64,000 bases of DNA from positions 1-64,000 of the forward strand of contig NZ_CABKRX010000056.1 in assembly GCF_902374955.1 (NCBI RefSeq). Reading direction: 5' to 3'. Under the pieces are notes generated by a model. The model searched no databases and was not told the DNA's origin. It saw nothing but the letters and a program-made list of their open reading frames with translations. Source of the DNA: Bacillus massilioanorexius. GTDB lineage: Bacteria; Bacillota; Bacilli; Bacillales; DSM-1321. Of the stretch, positions 35,935 to 44,408 are shown in pieces; the first letter of the stretch is position 1; every line of letters begins with the position of its first letter. Position numbers and translations under genes: made by a program.

Positions 35935-37173
35935 TTAAGCACTTTTTTGTAGATTTGATGGTTCTGTATCAGGCTTTATATCATTTGATAGTGTAAAGGT
36001 AGATACAATTGTAAATACAAGTACAACTCCACCAATGATGTAATATACACTACTAAAGCCGATTGAATCATACATCTTTCCGAATACTGGCGATAAAAAT
36101 GCTGCCGCTATGGCGCTTGAAAATTGGAATCCTACTAAATACAAAGTAGATGATAAACGATTGTCAAAGTGCTGTGCTATATATTTGAAAATCGCAATTA
36201 ACATAATTGGTAATTCTAATGCATGTAGTAATTTCATACAGGAAATACCGATTGGTTCAACAGCTAAACCTGAACCAATAATACGAACCGACATAATACA
36301 TCCTGCAAAAATTAATGCTTTCTTTGCTCCAATTTTATTTACAATAAACGGAGCGGCAAACATCATACCCGCTTCTAAGAATACTTGAAGTGAATTTAAA
36401 TACCCGTATACTTGGTTTCCTGCTCCAACATCTGAAAATAATGAAGAATAGTAGATAGGAAACTGCTGATCATAAACATTATAAAAACATACAACTCCAA
36501 ATACATACATAACAAAGAACCAAAACTTTTTTAATTTTAATAGACCAAAAACATCAGCCATTTTAATAGGTTCTACTTTTTCATCTGAATCTGTTTCTGT
36601 TAAATCTACTCTTGTCATAAATAAAATGATAACTAAACAGATTGCTGAACCTGATGCTACCCAAAAGTTAATATTAGGATTAATATTAAACAATTGACCT
36701 GCAAAGAATGTAGCAGCTGCCCATCCAAGTGAACCCCACATTCTAGATTTTCCATATTCAAAATCGTTTCGACGACCTACTTTTTCAATATAAGATTCTA
36801 CTGCACCACAGCCTGCTTGAAAGGCTGCCCCCAAGAACATACCACCAACAATAGCTCCAAGTAGTACATTATATTTTAATAACGGACCATACACGTAAAT
36901 GAAAAACGGACCAGATAACACTAGTAAACCAGCAATAAACCAAAGAATATGCTTTTTTAAACCTATTTTGTCAGAAATGACTCCGTATAGTGGTTGCATG
37001 ATTAATGCAAAGATCGCATTAGCAGAAAAGATAATACCTGTGCTTGCACCGCTTAACCCGATATCTTGACCTAACCAAATTGAGAATAACGCCATACATG
37101 AAGACCATGTAAAGAAATAGAAAAAGAAAAATGCACTTAATAACCAATAATTTCGTTTTGCACCTAAAGTCAT
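35935..37173 (-). CDS. Sucrose/oligosaccharide:H+ symporter (MFS, LacY family)
   Basis: A 412-residue protein with 12 predicted transmembrane helices of the oligosaccharide:H+ symporter family (LacY/RafB/CscB). The start NYWLLSAFFFFYFFTWSSCM is the hallmark N-terminal helix, followed by GVISDKIGLKKHILW (loop 2-3) and FGVVCFYNVYDQQFPIYYSS. It probably imports sucrose with a proton. First gene of the operon, with operator and cre boxes just upstream. Lactose or raffinose transport is excluded mainly by gene context. Confidence 0.88.
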   Translation of the reverse strand: MTLGAKRNYWLLSAFFFFYFFTWSSCMALFSIWLGQDIGLSGASTGIIFSANAIFALIMQPLYGVISDKIGLKKHILWFIAGLLVLSGPFFIYVYGPLLKYNVLLGAIVGGMFLGAAFQAGCGAVESYIEKVGRRNDFEYGKSRMWGSLGWAAATFFAGQLFNINPNINFWVASGSAICLVIILFMTRVDLTETDSDEKVEPIKMADVFGLLKLKKFWFFVMYVFGVVCFYNVYDQQFPIYYSSLFSDVGAGNQVYGYLNSLQVFLEAGMMFAAPFIVNKIGAKKALIFAGCIMSVRIIGSGLAVEPIGISCMKLLHALELPIMLIAIFKYIAQHFDNRLSSTLYLVGFQFSSAIAAAFLSPVFGKMYDSIGFSSVYYIIGGVVLVFTIVSTFTLSNDIKPDTEPSNLQKSA

Positions 37174-37194
37174 GATGAATCACTTTCCTCTCTT

Positions 37195-37263
37195 TGTAAA
37201 AACGCTTTCAAAGTTAGTTAATCGTTTACGTAATCGTTTAACTAGATTATAAAAGCGTTTTCA
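37195..37263 (-). promoter_or_regulatory. Sucrose operon control region: two cre boxes and a LacI-type operator
   Basis: On the minus strand TGAAAGCGTTTTTA (37197-37210) and TGAAAACGCTTTTA (37250-37263) each match the cre consensus at 13 of 14 positions. Between them (37217-37242) a 26-bp near-perfect palindrome has arms GTTAATCGTTTAC and GTAATCGTTTAAC centred on ACGT with two mismatched pairs; AAACGATT is also seen near the lacI start (38527). This is consistent with dual CcpA and LacI-family control. Confidence 0.7.
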
Positions 37264-37297
37264 AAAATCGTCAAGAGAAATATTATATTAAAAAAAT

Positions 37298-37383
37298 TTA
37301 GACTATTTTATGCTAGCTGAGTTACGCCTCGTTGTTGGTGATGGCTTTAATCCATTCGATTTCTCAGATCTCACGAATTTCCT
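37298..37383 (-). CDS. Possible 23-codon leader peptide or decayed ORF
   Basis: Read leftward, GGGAGG precedes a GTG by 6 nt, opening a 23-residue Arg/Lys/Ser-rich frame (RSEKSNGLKPSPTTRRNSA). An overlapping ATG frame with MKREEIREI then a stop is also present. It lies in the 311-bp gap between the LacI gene and the symporter. I do not recognise it. It may be an interspersed repeat or a chance frame; weak evidence only. Confidence 0.2.
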
Positions 37384-37416
37384 CCCGTTTCATACAAACT
37401 AGGTTTAACCACTAAA

Positions 37417-37460
37417 AAAAGACTGTACCTAGGGCTAGATGAAATCCAGGTACGTCTTTT
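37417..37460 (-). terminator. Terminator of the LacI regulator gene
   Basis: AAAAGAC-GTACCT and AGGTAC-GTCTTTT pair with a bulge around a 15-nt loop containing GGGCT. It separates the regulator from the structural genes, supporting a second promoter at 37195-37263. Confidence 0.7.
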
Positions 37461-37484
37461 CTCTAAAATATTTATTGAAAAAAC

Positions 37485-38495
37485 TCACGTCGTTTTTCTA
37501 ATAATCAAGTTTGTATCCATAATGTAGCATTTTGGTTCAATAGAAGGATTATGAATTCGCTCTAACATCACCTCTGCAGCTTTTTGACCCATTTCAAATG
37601 CTGGCTGTTTCACACTAGTTAATGGAGGATTCAAAATCATTGACCATTCGTAATCGTCAAAACCGATAATAGCCATCTCATCTGGAATCTTCACATGATA
37701 ATCTTGAAAATACCGAATAGCTCCCATTGTTAAAATATTATTCGCTACAAAAAGAGCACTCACTTCTTTCTTCTCCATAAGTTCTTTAGCTAATTGATAA
37801 CCTGTTTCTAAGTTAACATCTCCAAACTTAATATAGGAATCTTGAATCTCAATTCCTGAATCGAGCAAAGCTTGTTTATAACCATCGAATCGGTCTTTTC
37901 CTGTTGATATATTCATATCACCTGTCATAAAACCAATTTTCGTATGGCCTTTTTTTATAAGATGATCCGTTGCTTCATAAGCACCTTGATAGTTATTAGA
38001 GAAGACGCAATCTCCTTTATATGCGGCGGGCTTTCGATCAATAAAGACAATTGGATACTGTTCCTGAATATGAGTATAATCCTCGGTAACAGGAGCAATA
38101 ATCAAGCCATCTACTTGTTGAGCATTAAACATGTCAATATGCTCCTGTTCTAATTCAACATCTTCATACGAATTACACAAAATAAGTTTATAACCATTTT
38201 TAGTTAGCGTAGCTTCTATACCTTGAGCAATTGTCATAAAAAATAAGTTAGCCGTATCTGAAGCACGTTTTACAGGAATGATTAAACCAATGATATGGGA
38301 ATGCTGACTTCTTAATGAACGTGCAATAGGATTAGGTACATATTGCAATTCTTTCATAGCATTCTTTACCTTATTTGACACCTCTTCTGAAACATACCGT
38401 GTTCCATTAATGACATGTGAAACAGTTGCTGTTGAAACGCCTGATTTCTCCGCTACATCCTTAATGCTCGGTTTTTTTTTGTTTCTCGCGACCAT
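37485..38495 (-). CDS. LacI family transcriptional regulator of the sucrose operon
   Basis: A 336-residue LacI/PurR-type repressor. The N-terminal helix-turn-helix and hinge are clear: PSIKDVAEKSGVSTATVSHV then RYVSEEVSNKVKNAMKELQY. The periplasmic-binding-like effector domain starts with SHIIGLIIPV near 67. It lies 311 bp upstream of and co-oriented with the sucrose genes. AAACGATT sequences before its own start resemble the half-sites at the operon promoter, implying autoregulation. The inducer is probably sucrose or fructose, by context. Confidence 0.88.
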   Translation of the reverse strand: MVARNKKKPSIKDVAEKSGVSTATVSHVINGTRYVSEEVSNKVKNAMKELQYVPNPIARSLRSQHSHIIGLIIPVKRASDTANLFFMTIAQGIEATLTKNGYKLILCNSYEDVELEQEHIDMFNAQQVDGLIIAPVTEDYTHIQEQYPIVFIDRKPAAYKGDCVFSNNYQGAYEATDHLIKKGHTKIGFMTGDMNISTGKDRFDGYKQALLDSGIEIQDSYIKFGDVNLETGYQLAKELMEKKEVSALFVANNILTMGAIRYFQDYHVKIPDEMAIIGFDDYEWSMILNPPLTSVKQPAFEMGQKAAEVMLERIHNPSIEPKCYIMDTNLIIRKTT

Positions 38496-38681
38496 TTTTT
38501 TTACCCTCTCTTTAGACTATATATAAACGATTGACGTATAAAAGATTTAACATAAACTCTAATTTATCAGTATAGCATACGTTTATTGAATTTTTCACTT
38601 TCCGTGTGCAAGCGACAGGTCCTTTCTTTCATTTCAATTTTTATCTTTTCACTTCTCCTACAGAATTCTGTCCATTCAAAT

Positions 38682-38713
38682 TAAAAATCAACAGTAACTT
38701 ATAACAGAGCCTA
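38682..38713. repeat. Solo right end of the MITE-like element
   Basis: AAAAATCAAC followed by TATAACAGAGCCTA repeats the right end of the element at 15554-15697 (12 of 12 bases across TATAACAGAGCC). No matching left end is visible within the 236-bp gap, so this is a truncated copy. It lies just ahead of the ribosome site of the next gene. Confidence 0.5.
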
Positions 38714-38731
38714 GAACATTAAGGAGCAACT

Positions 38732-39304
38732 ATGATGAAAAAAATATTTTCAATAATGATCACTACTTTGTTAATGCTGTCTTTTCTTTCTGTTCCCAAT
38801 CAAGTATTAGGTGCGCCTAATTCAATACCTTGTAATCCCAAAACAACAAAGTTAAAACTGGAACAACGAAAATTATGGGTTTTACAAAGATTACTTCAAA
38901 ATCAAACGGACATCGGAAATTCGATAAAACCATTTTATGGTGAAAAAGCAGGTAACCAGCTGACAAAACTATTAAAGGAACATATCGTTCTTGCTGGACA
39001 AGTAGTTGATGCTGCAAAAAGCGGAAATCAGCAGGCTCTAAATAAATATAATAAATTGTGGTACAAAAATGCAGATGATATAGCCGCTTTTCTTAGTAAA
39101 GCTAATCCAAACTGGTCATATGAACAACTAAAAGATATGCTACACAAACATCTAGGCTTCGTTACTGAAGAGGCTGTTGCACGCTTAAAGAAAGACTGGA
39201 AAGCAAATATCGCAGCCTTTGATAAAGGTGAAAATCATATGCTCATGTTAGCCGATCTATTAGCAAATGGGATCATTAAACAATTCCCACAAAAATTTAA
39301 ATAA
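38732..39304 (+). CDS. Secreted helical protein of unknown function
   Basis: A 190-residue exported protein. A signal peptide (lysines at 3-4, hydrophobic core 5-26, cleavage after VLGA near 28) is followed by an all-helical mature part. It has an AxG..NPNWSYEQLKDMLHKHL segment and ends AAFDKGENHMLMLADLLANG. It resembles a group of ~215-residue exported Bacillus/Paenibacillus proteins often mislabelled as enzymes. From memory, those have an additional ~24-residue helix after RKLW that is missing here, which would be an in-frame deletion. AAGGAG lies before MM. Function unknown. Confidence 0.7.
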   Translation: MMKKIFSIMITTLLMLSFLSVPNQVLGAPNSIPCNPKTTKLKLEQRKLWVLQRLLQNQTDIGNSIKPFYGEKAGNQLTKLLKEHIVLAGQVVDAAKSGNQQALNKYNKLWYKNADDIAAFLSKANPNWSYEQLKDMLHKHLGFVTEEAVARLKKDWKANIAAFDKGENHMLMLADLLANGIIKQFPQKFK

Positions 39305-39314
39305 ATATACAAAC

Positions 39315-39379
39315 CGTAAGCACCTTCTAGTAATGAACAACGGTTAAAAGTGCCACTTTCTATGGCAACACTATTGAAA
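39315..39379. repeat. Partial copy of the 6.9-kb dispersed repeat
   Basis: GTAAGCACCT, TGAACAACGG and GCCACTTTCTATGGCAAC align with 6922-6986 (GCAAGCGCCT, TGAACAAAGG, GCCACTTCCTGTGGCAAC). It is decayed toward AT. No gene lies in this 425-bp gap. Confidence 0.6.
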
Positions 39380-39381
39380 CT

Positions 39382-39410
39382 TTTTGCTTTAATAATACGC
39401 TGTTTTCGCA
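39382..39410. repeat. Short dispersed repeat shared with 48283-48311
   Basis: TTTTGCTTTAATAATACGCT plus GTTTTCGCA matches the reverse complement of TGCGAAAACAGCCTTTCTTT plus AAAGCAAAA at 48283-48311 with few differences. Function unknown. Confidence 0.45.
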
Positions 39411-39447
39411 AACATTATTGCTTATTAGCCAATTTTGAGTATTGGGT

Positions 39448-39545
39448 AAAAACCGCTTCAGATGCTCGCTTTCCATAGGGCGGGCGATGAGCCTCCGTGG
39501 CAGTGGCACTTAGCCCCTGTCCGCTGCTCCCGCAGAAGTCTAAAT
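39448..39545. repeat. GC-rich intergenic repeat
   Basis: The block GCTCGCTTTCCATAGGGCGG through TGCTCCCGCAGAAGTCT is far richer in GC than its surroundings. It resembles the 'CTCGCTTTCCGCGGGCGG...CTCCCGCAGGAGTC' repeats I know from Bacillaceae intergenic DNA. No ORF. Confidence 0.5.
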
Positions 39546-39577
39546 TGAAAACAACAATCGTTTAGAACATAACCAAC

Positions 39578-39618
39578 AAAAAAGGTATTCAGAAGTTTAG
39601 CTTATGAATACCTTTTTT
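39578..39618. terminator. Terminator between the secreted protein and ABC permease genes
   Basis: AAAAAAGGTATTCA and TGAATACCTTTTTT form a 14-bp stem around a 13-nt loop, working in both directions between converging genes. Confidence 0.8.
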
Positions 39619-39729
39619 CTATTTTTGAAGTCTTTTATACAGCTAACGCGATCTGTTCTTCTGAATCCATTCTACTGGCCAATTATATAAAATGAACTAC
39701 CACTTCACTGTTCGTTCAGCTATTCGAGA

Positions 39730-40461
39730 TTAATCCGTATTCAATTTTTTCTTAAACACAACAACTGAAATAAACACAAAGAGCACACCATAACCCAACA
39801 CCCACCAAAAGTGAGGAAACATTTCACTGTATTGACCATTTAATGCCGCTTTTCCCATATCCACTGCATGTGCAAAAGGCAACCAATAAGCTACCGTTTT
39901 AAACGTACCTCCCACTAGCTCAAGACTAAACCAAGTACCGGATAGCCAAGCAGTTACATTGGTAAGCAAAGCTCCACATACTCCGGCTACCGCCTTTTCA
40001 TTCAAGACACTGCCACATAATAAGCCAATACCGATAAATACAAGTGATGTTGGTAAAATCATGACCAATGCCAATAGAACCGATGTAGTCATTTCCATGC
40101 CAAGTAGGAAGGCAACTAGATAGCAGATGATGCTTTGTACCAATGCCATTGGAATAAGTGGAAGCGTGTACCCCAATATATAATCGGGAGCAGACAACGG
40201 CGTAGTGAATAATCTTGCAAGCATAGAAGTCGCCCGATCCTTTGCAATAAGCTGTGCTGAGAATAATGACATAAATGATAAACCGAATACTGCTATACCA
40301 GGAGTCAATTGATCAATATTGAACATATCAGTCGGTATATTTCGATTAATCGCAGTAAGCAATAATATCAGGACTACGGGAAATCCGATACCAAATATCA
40401 AGGATAGTGGATCACGGAGAATTTCCTTCGATGTTCTGTTAGCAAATACCTTCATTTTCAT
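39730..40461 (-). CDS. ABC-2 type transporter permease
   Basis: A 243-residue permease with six hydrophobic segments and the ABC-2 family pattern: the N-terminal RTSKEILRDPLSLIFGIGFP amphipathic helix, then segments at about 20-40, 52-72, 98-125, 130-152, 160-180 and 215-236. It overlaps the ATPase stop by 4 nt. With that ATPase it forms a drug, peptide or lipid exporter of the daunorubicin-resistance type. Substrate unknown. Confidence 0.85.
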   Translation of the reverse strand: MKMKVFANRTSKEILRDPLSLIFGIGFPVVLILLLTAINRNIPTDMFNIDQLTPGIAVFGLSFMSLFSAQLIAKDRATSMLARLFTTPLSAPDYILGYTLPLIPMALVQSIICYLVAFLLGMEMTTSVLLALVMILPTSLVFIGIGLLCGSVLNEKAVAGVCGALLTNVTAWLSGTWFSLELVGGTFKTVAYWLPFAHAVDMGKAALNGQYSEMFPHFWWVLGYGVLFVFISVVVFKKKLNTD

Positions 40462-41192
40462 TGTAGATCACCTTCTGCAACCAATTTGACAAAAGCATCC
40501 TCAAAGTGATCTGTTCCCGTTTTTAATTTTAGCGCCTCCACTGTTCCTAACGCTTTTATACTTCCATCCTTCATAACGCAAATTCGATCAGACAACTCTT
40601 CTGCTTCCTCTAAATAATGGGTTGTCAAGATAATGGTGACTTTCCCTTTCAAGCTTTTAATGAGAGTCCATAGCTCACGTCTCGCCAAAATATCCAGTCC
40701 CAAAGTAGGTTCATCAAGAAAGATGATTTCCGGGCTACTAATCAAGGCCATTGCGATACTTAATCGGCGCTGCCAGCCACCGGACAAGGTTTTGCTACGT
40801 TGCTTTTGTATATTACCAAGCGAGAACAGCTCAATCATCTGCTCTGTTTTCTTTTTTGTTTCTAATCTATCAAAGCCATGTACGCCAGCCATCAACTCAA
40901 GATTCTCTCTGACTGACAAATTGGGAGCAATCGCGGTCTCTTGCGGAGAAACAGCTATACATTCTTTTACCTTTTGCGGATTTTTCAAGATGCTATTCTC
41001 TAACAGAAACGCTTCGCCACATGTAGGCTTTGTCAAACAAGACAGCATTTTAATCAATGTTGTTTTTCCTGCCCCATTCACTCCTAATAAGGCAAATAAT
41101 TCACCTTGATAAATAGACATAGAGACATGGTTAACAACTGGCTTTGAACCGTATTTTTTCGTAAGATTAACCGTTTTAATTGCGGGATTCAT
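40458..41192 (-). CDS. ABC transporter ATP-binding protein
   Basis: A 244-residue ATPase with Walker A LLGVNGAGKTTLIKML near 36, a Q-loop PQETAIAP, the signature TLSGGWQRRLSIAMALI near 140, Walker B IIFLDEPTLGLD near 163, and the H-loop TTHYLEEAEE. The GGWQRRLS signature and DILARRELW are typical of CcmA/DrrA-type exporters. It lies 20 nt downstream of the HTH-AbrB regulator and overlaps the permease gene, forming a three-gene operon. Confidence 0.9.
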   Translation of the reverse strand: MNPAIKTVNLTKKYGSKPVVNHVSMSIYQGELFALLGVNGAGKTTLIKMLSCLTKPTCGEAFLLENSILKNPQKVKECIAVSPQETAIAPNLSVRENLELMAGVHGFDRLETKKKTEQMIELFSLGNIQKQRSKTLSGGWQRRLSIAMALISSPEIIFLDEPTLGLDILARRELWTLIKSLKGKVTIILTTHYLEEAEELSDRICVMKDGSIKALGTVEALKLKTGTDHFEDAFVKLVAEGDLQ

Positions 41193-41212
41193 ATGCTTTC
41201 TCCCCTTTTATT

Positions 41213-41644
41213 TTATCTCTCTTGTTCATCCACTCCAAATGCAACTTGATCAAAGAATAATTTCATATAGCTTTGAGGAACGATCGCCAATCCTCGATCC
41301 TCGTCTCCAACAATGATTAGAGAATCACCCGACTTTATATGGAATAACTCTCTCGCTTTTTTAGGTATGACAATTTGCCCCCGTTCCCCGACTGTAACAC
41401 TTCCAAAAAAATGCTTACCTTTCGGAGGCACCATCAGTCCCGAACCTTCATCCGAATAATTGACCAAATTATCTAGAGTCACATTATATAGTTTCGCAAG
41501 AGCTATACAACTTGAAATATCTGGAACCGTCTCTCCTTTTTCCCATTTAGCTACTGCTTGACGGGATACATTAATTTTTTCTGCAATGTCTTCCTGTGTG
41601 AAGTTATGATTCTTTCTGAGATGTTTTAAATTCATATTTATCAT
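41213..41644 (-). CDS. XRE-type regulator fused to an AbrB-like domain
   Basis: A 143-residue protein combining an N-terminal Cro/CI helix-turn-helix (HLRKNHNFTQEDIAEKINVS, RQAVAKWEKGE) with a SpoVT/AbrB swapped-hairpin domain (GERGQIVIPKKARELFHIKS, then GDSLIIVGDEDRGLAI). I use ATG 41644, with GGAGG 10 nt upstream; an earlier in-frame start at 41683 lacks a ribosome site. It heads the ABC exporter operon and probably regulates it. This two-domain arrangement is a known Bacillus/Clostridium regulator type. Confidence 0.85.
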   Translation of the reverse strand: MINMNLKHLRKNHNFTQEDIAEKINVSRQAVAKWEKGETVPDISSCIALAKLYNVTLDNLVNYSDEGSGLMVPPKGKHFFGSVTVGERGQIVIPKKARELFHIKSGDSLIIVGDEDRGLAIVPQSYMKLFFDQVAFGVDEQER

Positions 41645-41837
41645 ACTTTTCACACCTCCTATTATTATTATCGTCTTCCCCATAAATACTGTCTATCAAC
41701 CATAGATTACAAGGATGTTATGTTTAGTTGCATTTACATATATCGTTCATCCCTCTTCTTTCTATTTTTGTTATCCCAAAATAGCCGATTTACTTTAAAT
41801 ACAGGTTATGACTACCCAATCAAAGTTAGCTGTAAAC

Positions 41838-41884
41838 AAAAAGCAGACCTATACACAATCAAATTGTTTTTAGGTCTGCTTTTT
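41838..41884 (-). terminator. Terminator of dbpA
   Basis: AAAAAGCAGACCTA and TAGGTCTGCTTTTT form a 14-bp stem around a 19-nt loop, 24 nt past the helicase stop. Confidence 0.85.
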
Positions 41885-41907
41885 GAGAATTTTTATGATA
41901 TTGTATC

Positions 41908-43353
41908 TTACTTTCTAGCCTTATGCACCTTAAGTAATTTCCCTTTAACTGTCGTGTTCTTCATTTCTTGTAATACGATAGAACCTTTTCCATTCAGAAT
42001 ATCAACATAAGTACAAGTATCTTGAATTGTAATGATCCCAACATCCTCCGCTTTAATACCAGGAATTTTGCTGATTGTTCCTACGAAGTCAACTGCTCTT
42101 AATTTCTTTTTCTTTCCACCATTAAAATAAAGTTTCATAATATCTTTATTTAACTGCTCACTTTTATCCTTCTTCATGACTGGATTTGTTTGCAATTTGG
42201 CTTCAAAAGCATCTTTGGCATTTTCAACCGCTTCTTTTGTAGGTGCTTTTGTTTTTTGAATATCGTGACCAACGAATCGTTCTATTTCCTTCATTTTTTC
42301 CTCATCATAAGGTGTAACAAATGTAATCGCTCTACCCATATGACCTGCTCGACCGGTTCTACCTGTTCGATGAACATAGCTTTCTTTTTCTTTTGGCAAA
42401 TCATAATTGATTACATGAGTAATATTTTCGATATCAATTCCTCTAGCTGCTACATCTGTTGCCACTAAATAACGGAAAGCCCCTCTTCTAAAATCATCCA
42501 TTACCGCAAAACGATCTTCCTGATACATACCACCGTGAATTTTGTCACAATCATATCCCCATGTATTTAATTTATTTAGAATGAAATCGACATTTTGCTG
42601 CGTATTACAAAAAATGATACAGCTATCTGGATTTTCTATAATTGTTATCCATTTTAATAGCAATAACTTATCATCTTCTGAAATATCTATTTGTACATGC
42701 TTTACTTTATTTGCAACTAAAGTATTAGGTTTCATTTCAATTTTTGTTGGATCATGCATGTATCTCTGGCATAACTCTTCGACGTCTTCAGGAAAAGTAG
42801 CAGAAAACAACATAGTCATTCGTTCTATTGGCAACGATTGAATAATCTGTTCTACTTGATCAATAAATCCCATACTTAACATTTCATCCGCTTCATCAAT
42901 AACCAAAAACTTGAGATCCTCTAAGGAAATCGTTCCTTTTTTGATATGGTCTAATACTCTACCTGGCGTGCCCACTACAATATGGTTTTTTTGTTTTAAT
43001 TCCAATTGTTGCTTCGTGAATGATTGCTTCCCATAGATAGCTGCAACCTTAATTCGTTTAAAACGACCAATATTCATTAAATCTTCTTTTACTTGAACTG
43101 CCAATTCACGAGTGGGAGTAAGGACCAATGCTTGTGGTTTATTTTGAATCCAATGGACCATTTCACATAATGGGATGCCGAAAGCCGCTGTTTTTCCACT
43201 ACCTGTTTGTGATTTAACAACCAAATCTTTTTGTTTTAAAGCAATTGGAATTACTTCACTTTGTACTTCAGTCGGCTTCACATAATGCAAAGCAGATAGC
43301 GCACGCTTAATTTCAATACTCAAGTCATATCCTTGAAAACTTTTCGCGTTCAT
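41908..43353 (-). CDS. dbpA: DEAD-box RNA helicase DbpA (YxiN-type)
   Basis: A 481-residue ATP-dependent RNA helicase. The motif order is complete: Q motif near 23, SQTGSGKTAAFG (I), PTRELAVQ (Ia), VIDEADEML (II), FSATFPED (III), IIFCNTQQ (IV), ATDVAARGID (V) and HRTGRTGRAG (VI). The C-terminal 75 residues (KKKKLRAVDFVGTISKI, VDILNGKGSIVLQEM) are the DbpA RNA-binding domain that recognises hairpin 92 of 23S rRNA. The length matches B. subtilis YxiN (479). It starts 10 nt after a GntR gene, an odd partner. Confidence 0.95.
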   Translation of the reverse strand: MNAKSFQGYDLSIEIKRALSALHYVKPTEVQSEVIPIALKQKDLVVKSQTGSGKTAAFGIPLCEMVHWIQNKPQALVLTPTRELAVQVKEDLMNIGRFKRIKVAAIYGKQSFTKQQLELKQKNHIVVGTPGRVLDHIKKGTISLEDLKFLVIDEADEMLSMGFIDQVEQIIQSLPIERMTMLFSATFPEDVEELCQRYMHDPTKIEMKPNTLVANKVKHVQIDISEDDKLLLLKWITIIENPDSCIIFCNTQQNVDFILNKLNTWGYDCDKIHGGMYQEDRFAVMDDFRRGAFRYLVATDVAARGIDIENITHVINYDLPKEKESYVHRTGRTGRAGHMGRAITFVTPYDEEKMKEIERFVGHDIQKTKAPTKEAVENAKDAFEAKLQTNPVMKKDKSEQLNKDIMKLYFNGGKKKKLRAVDFVGTISKIPGIKAEDVGIITIQDTCTYVDILNGKGSIVLQEMKNTTVKGKLLKVHKARK

Positions 43354-43363
43354 AGTTTGAACC

Positions 43364-44074
43364 TCATTGTTTATTTGTAGCTAATGTTAATAGCTTTGTT
43401 GTCTGGTAATTATATTTTTCCTTAGAAAAATCAAAAATAACACCCGTATTTAGAAAAACTGTGTTCTCACAAATTAATGTTGGATCTCCTTGCTGCAGTT
43501 GTAACAGCTCCGCATCTGATTCGTTTAATTTTTCACAATGTATCACTTTATCGGCAAAACCGATATTCAACTTTAAATCTTCCGTAATATATTTATAAAT
43601 CGACCCATCACAAATTTCTTTGTTTAAATACGGAATGATTTCTTTGTTAAAATATGATTCTTCAATTACATATGGAACACCATTTAAATATCTTAAACGT
43701 TTAATATAATAAATTTTCGTATTCACTTTACATTTCATTTGATGAGCAAGACTTTCATCAGCATCTAGTAAGGACAATTCGAGTAATTCACTTTTCAATT
43801 CATCCTTAGCAAATTCATTAGTCAAGCCAATCATGTTTCTCATCGTAATACAGCCTGGCTTCGTGAATTCTCTTAAGAAGATTCCACTTCCTTGCACTTG
43901 GTAAACATAGCCATTTTCAACTAAGATTTCAATTGCTTTTCTAATTGTATTTCTACTAACATCAAACCGTCTCATTAATTCTTCTTCTGTAGGTAGCTTT
44001 GTTTGAGAAGGATATTTACCTTCTAAAATTTCCTTCTCAATCTGATCGACGACCATTTTATATTTGACTTTCAT
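43364..44074 (-). CDS. GntR family regulator with UTRA domain (beta-glucoside locus)
   Basis: A 236-residue HutC/FarR-type regulator. The winged helix comprises MVVDQIEKEILEGKYPSQTK, LPTEEELMRRFDVSRNTIRKA and YVYQVQGSGIFLRE. The UTRA ligand domain spans about 90-230 (KCKVNTKIYYIKRLRYLNGV, then PYVIEESYFNKEIIPYLN). It lies downstream of the cellobiose-type PTS genes and is the obvious candidate for their repressor, probably sensing a phosphorylated sugar. Only 10 nt separate it from dbpA, so both may share one transcript. Confidence 0.88.
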   Translation of the reverse strand: MKVKYKMVVDQIEKEILEGKYPSQTKLPTEEELMRRFDVSRNTIRKAIEILVENGYVYQVQGSGIFLREFTKPGCITMRNMIGLTNEFAKDELKSELLELSLLDADESLAHQMKCKVNTKIYYIKRLRYLNGVPYVIEESYFNKEIIPYLNKEICDGSIYKYITEDLKLNIGFADKVIHCEKLNESDAELLQLQQGDPTLICENTVFLNTGVIFDFSKEKYNYQTTKLLTLATNKQ

Positions 44075-44408
44075 ATCTATATTAATCCTTCCTTAAACTA
44101 TTTCAACATAACATAAAACGCAAATGTTCTATTAAGCGGCAAGCAAACTGGAAACACTCCACACGAATTAGAGGGATTTCAAATAGTCTTTTATACACTA
44201 ATTAAAATGGTAGAGAGGGCAGTCCGATTGGCGCTGAACATTAGAGCATAGTTATTCAAGATACGACTCTTTACGGCCTTTATCTTGAACAGAAATAGAG
44301 GTTTCTTTACATAAGTATATTTTATCGAAAAACTAGTGTAAAGAAACCTCTATGAGGGTCATTATATTATATTTTCATTCATATCATTTTTACTCTTAGA
44401 TTGTTAAA
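44075..44408. other. Gap between the PTS IIC and GntR genes
   Basis: A 334-bp stretch with the terminator at 44297-44351 and a presumed GntR promoter in 44080-44200. I see no ORF with a ribosome site, and no copy of the TCAATTCGT operator half-site here. Confidence 0.4.
44297..44351 (-). terminator. Terminator downstream of the PTS IIC gene
   Basis: AGAGGTTTCTTTACA and TGTAAAGAAACCTCT form a 15-bp stem with a 25-nt loop, 58 nt past the IIC stop. Confidence 0.75.

Noticed and set aside
40633..41109. 158-codon plus-strand ORF
   Set aside because: It is the antisense shadow of the ABC ATPase gene, whose Walker motifs are intact.
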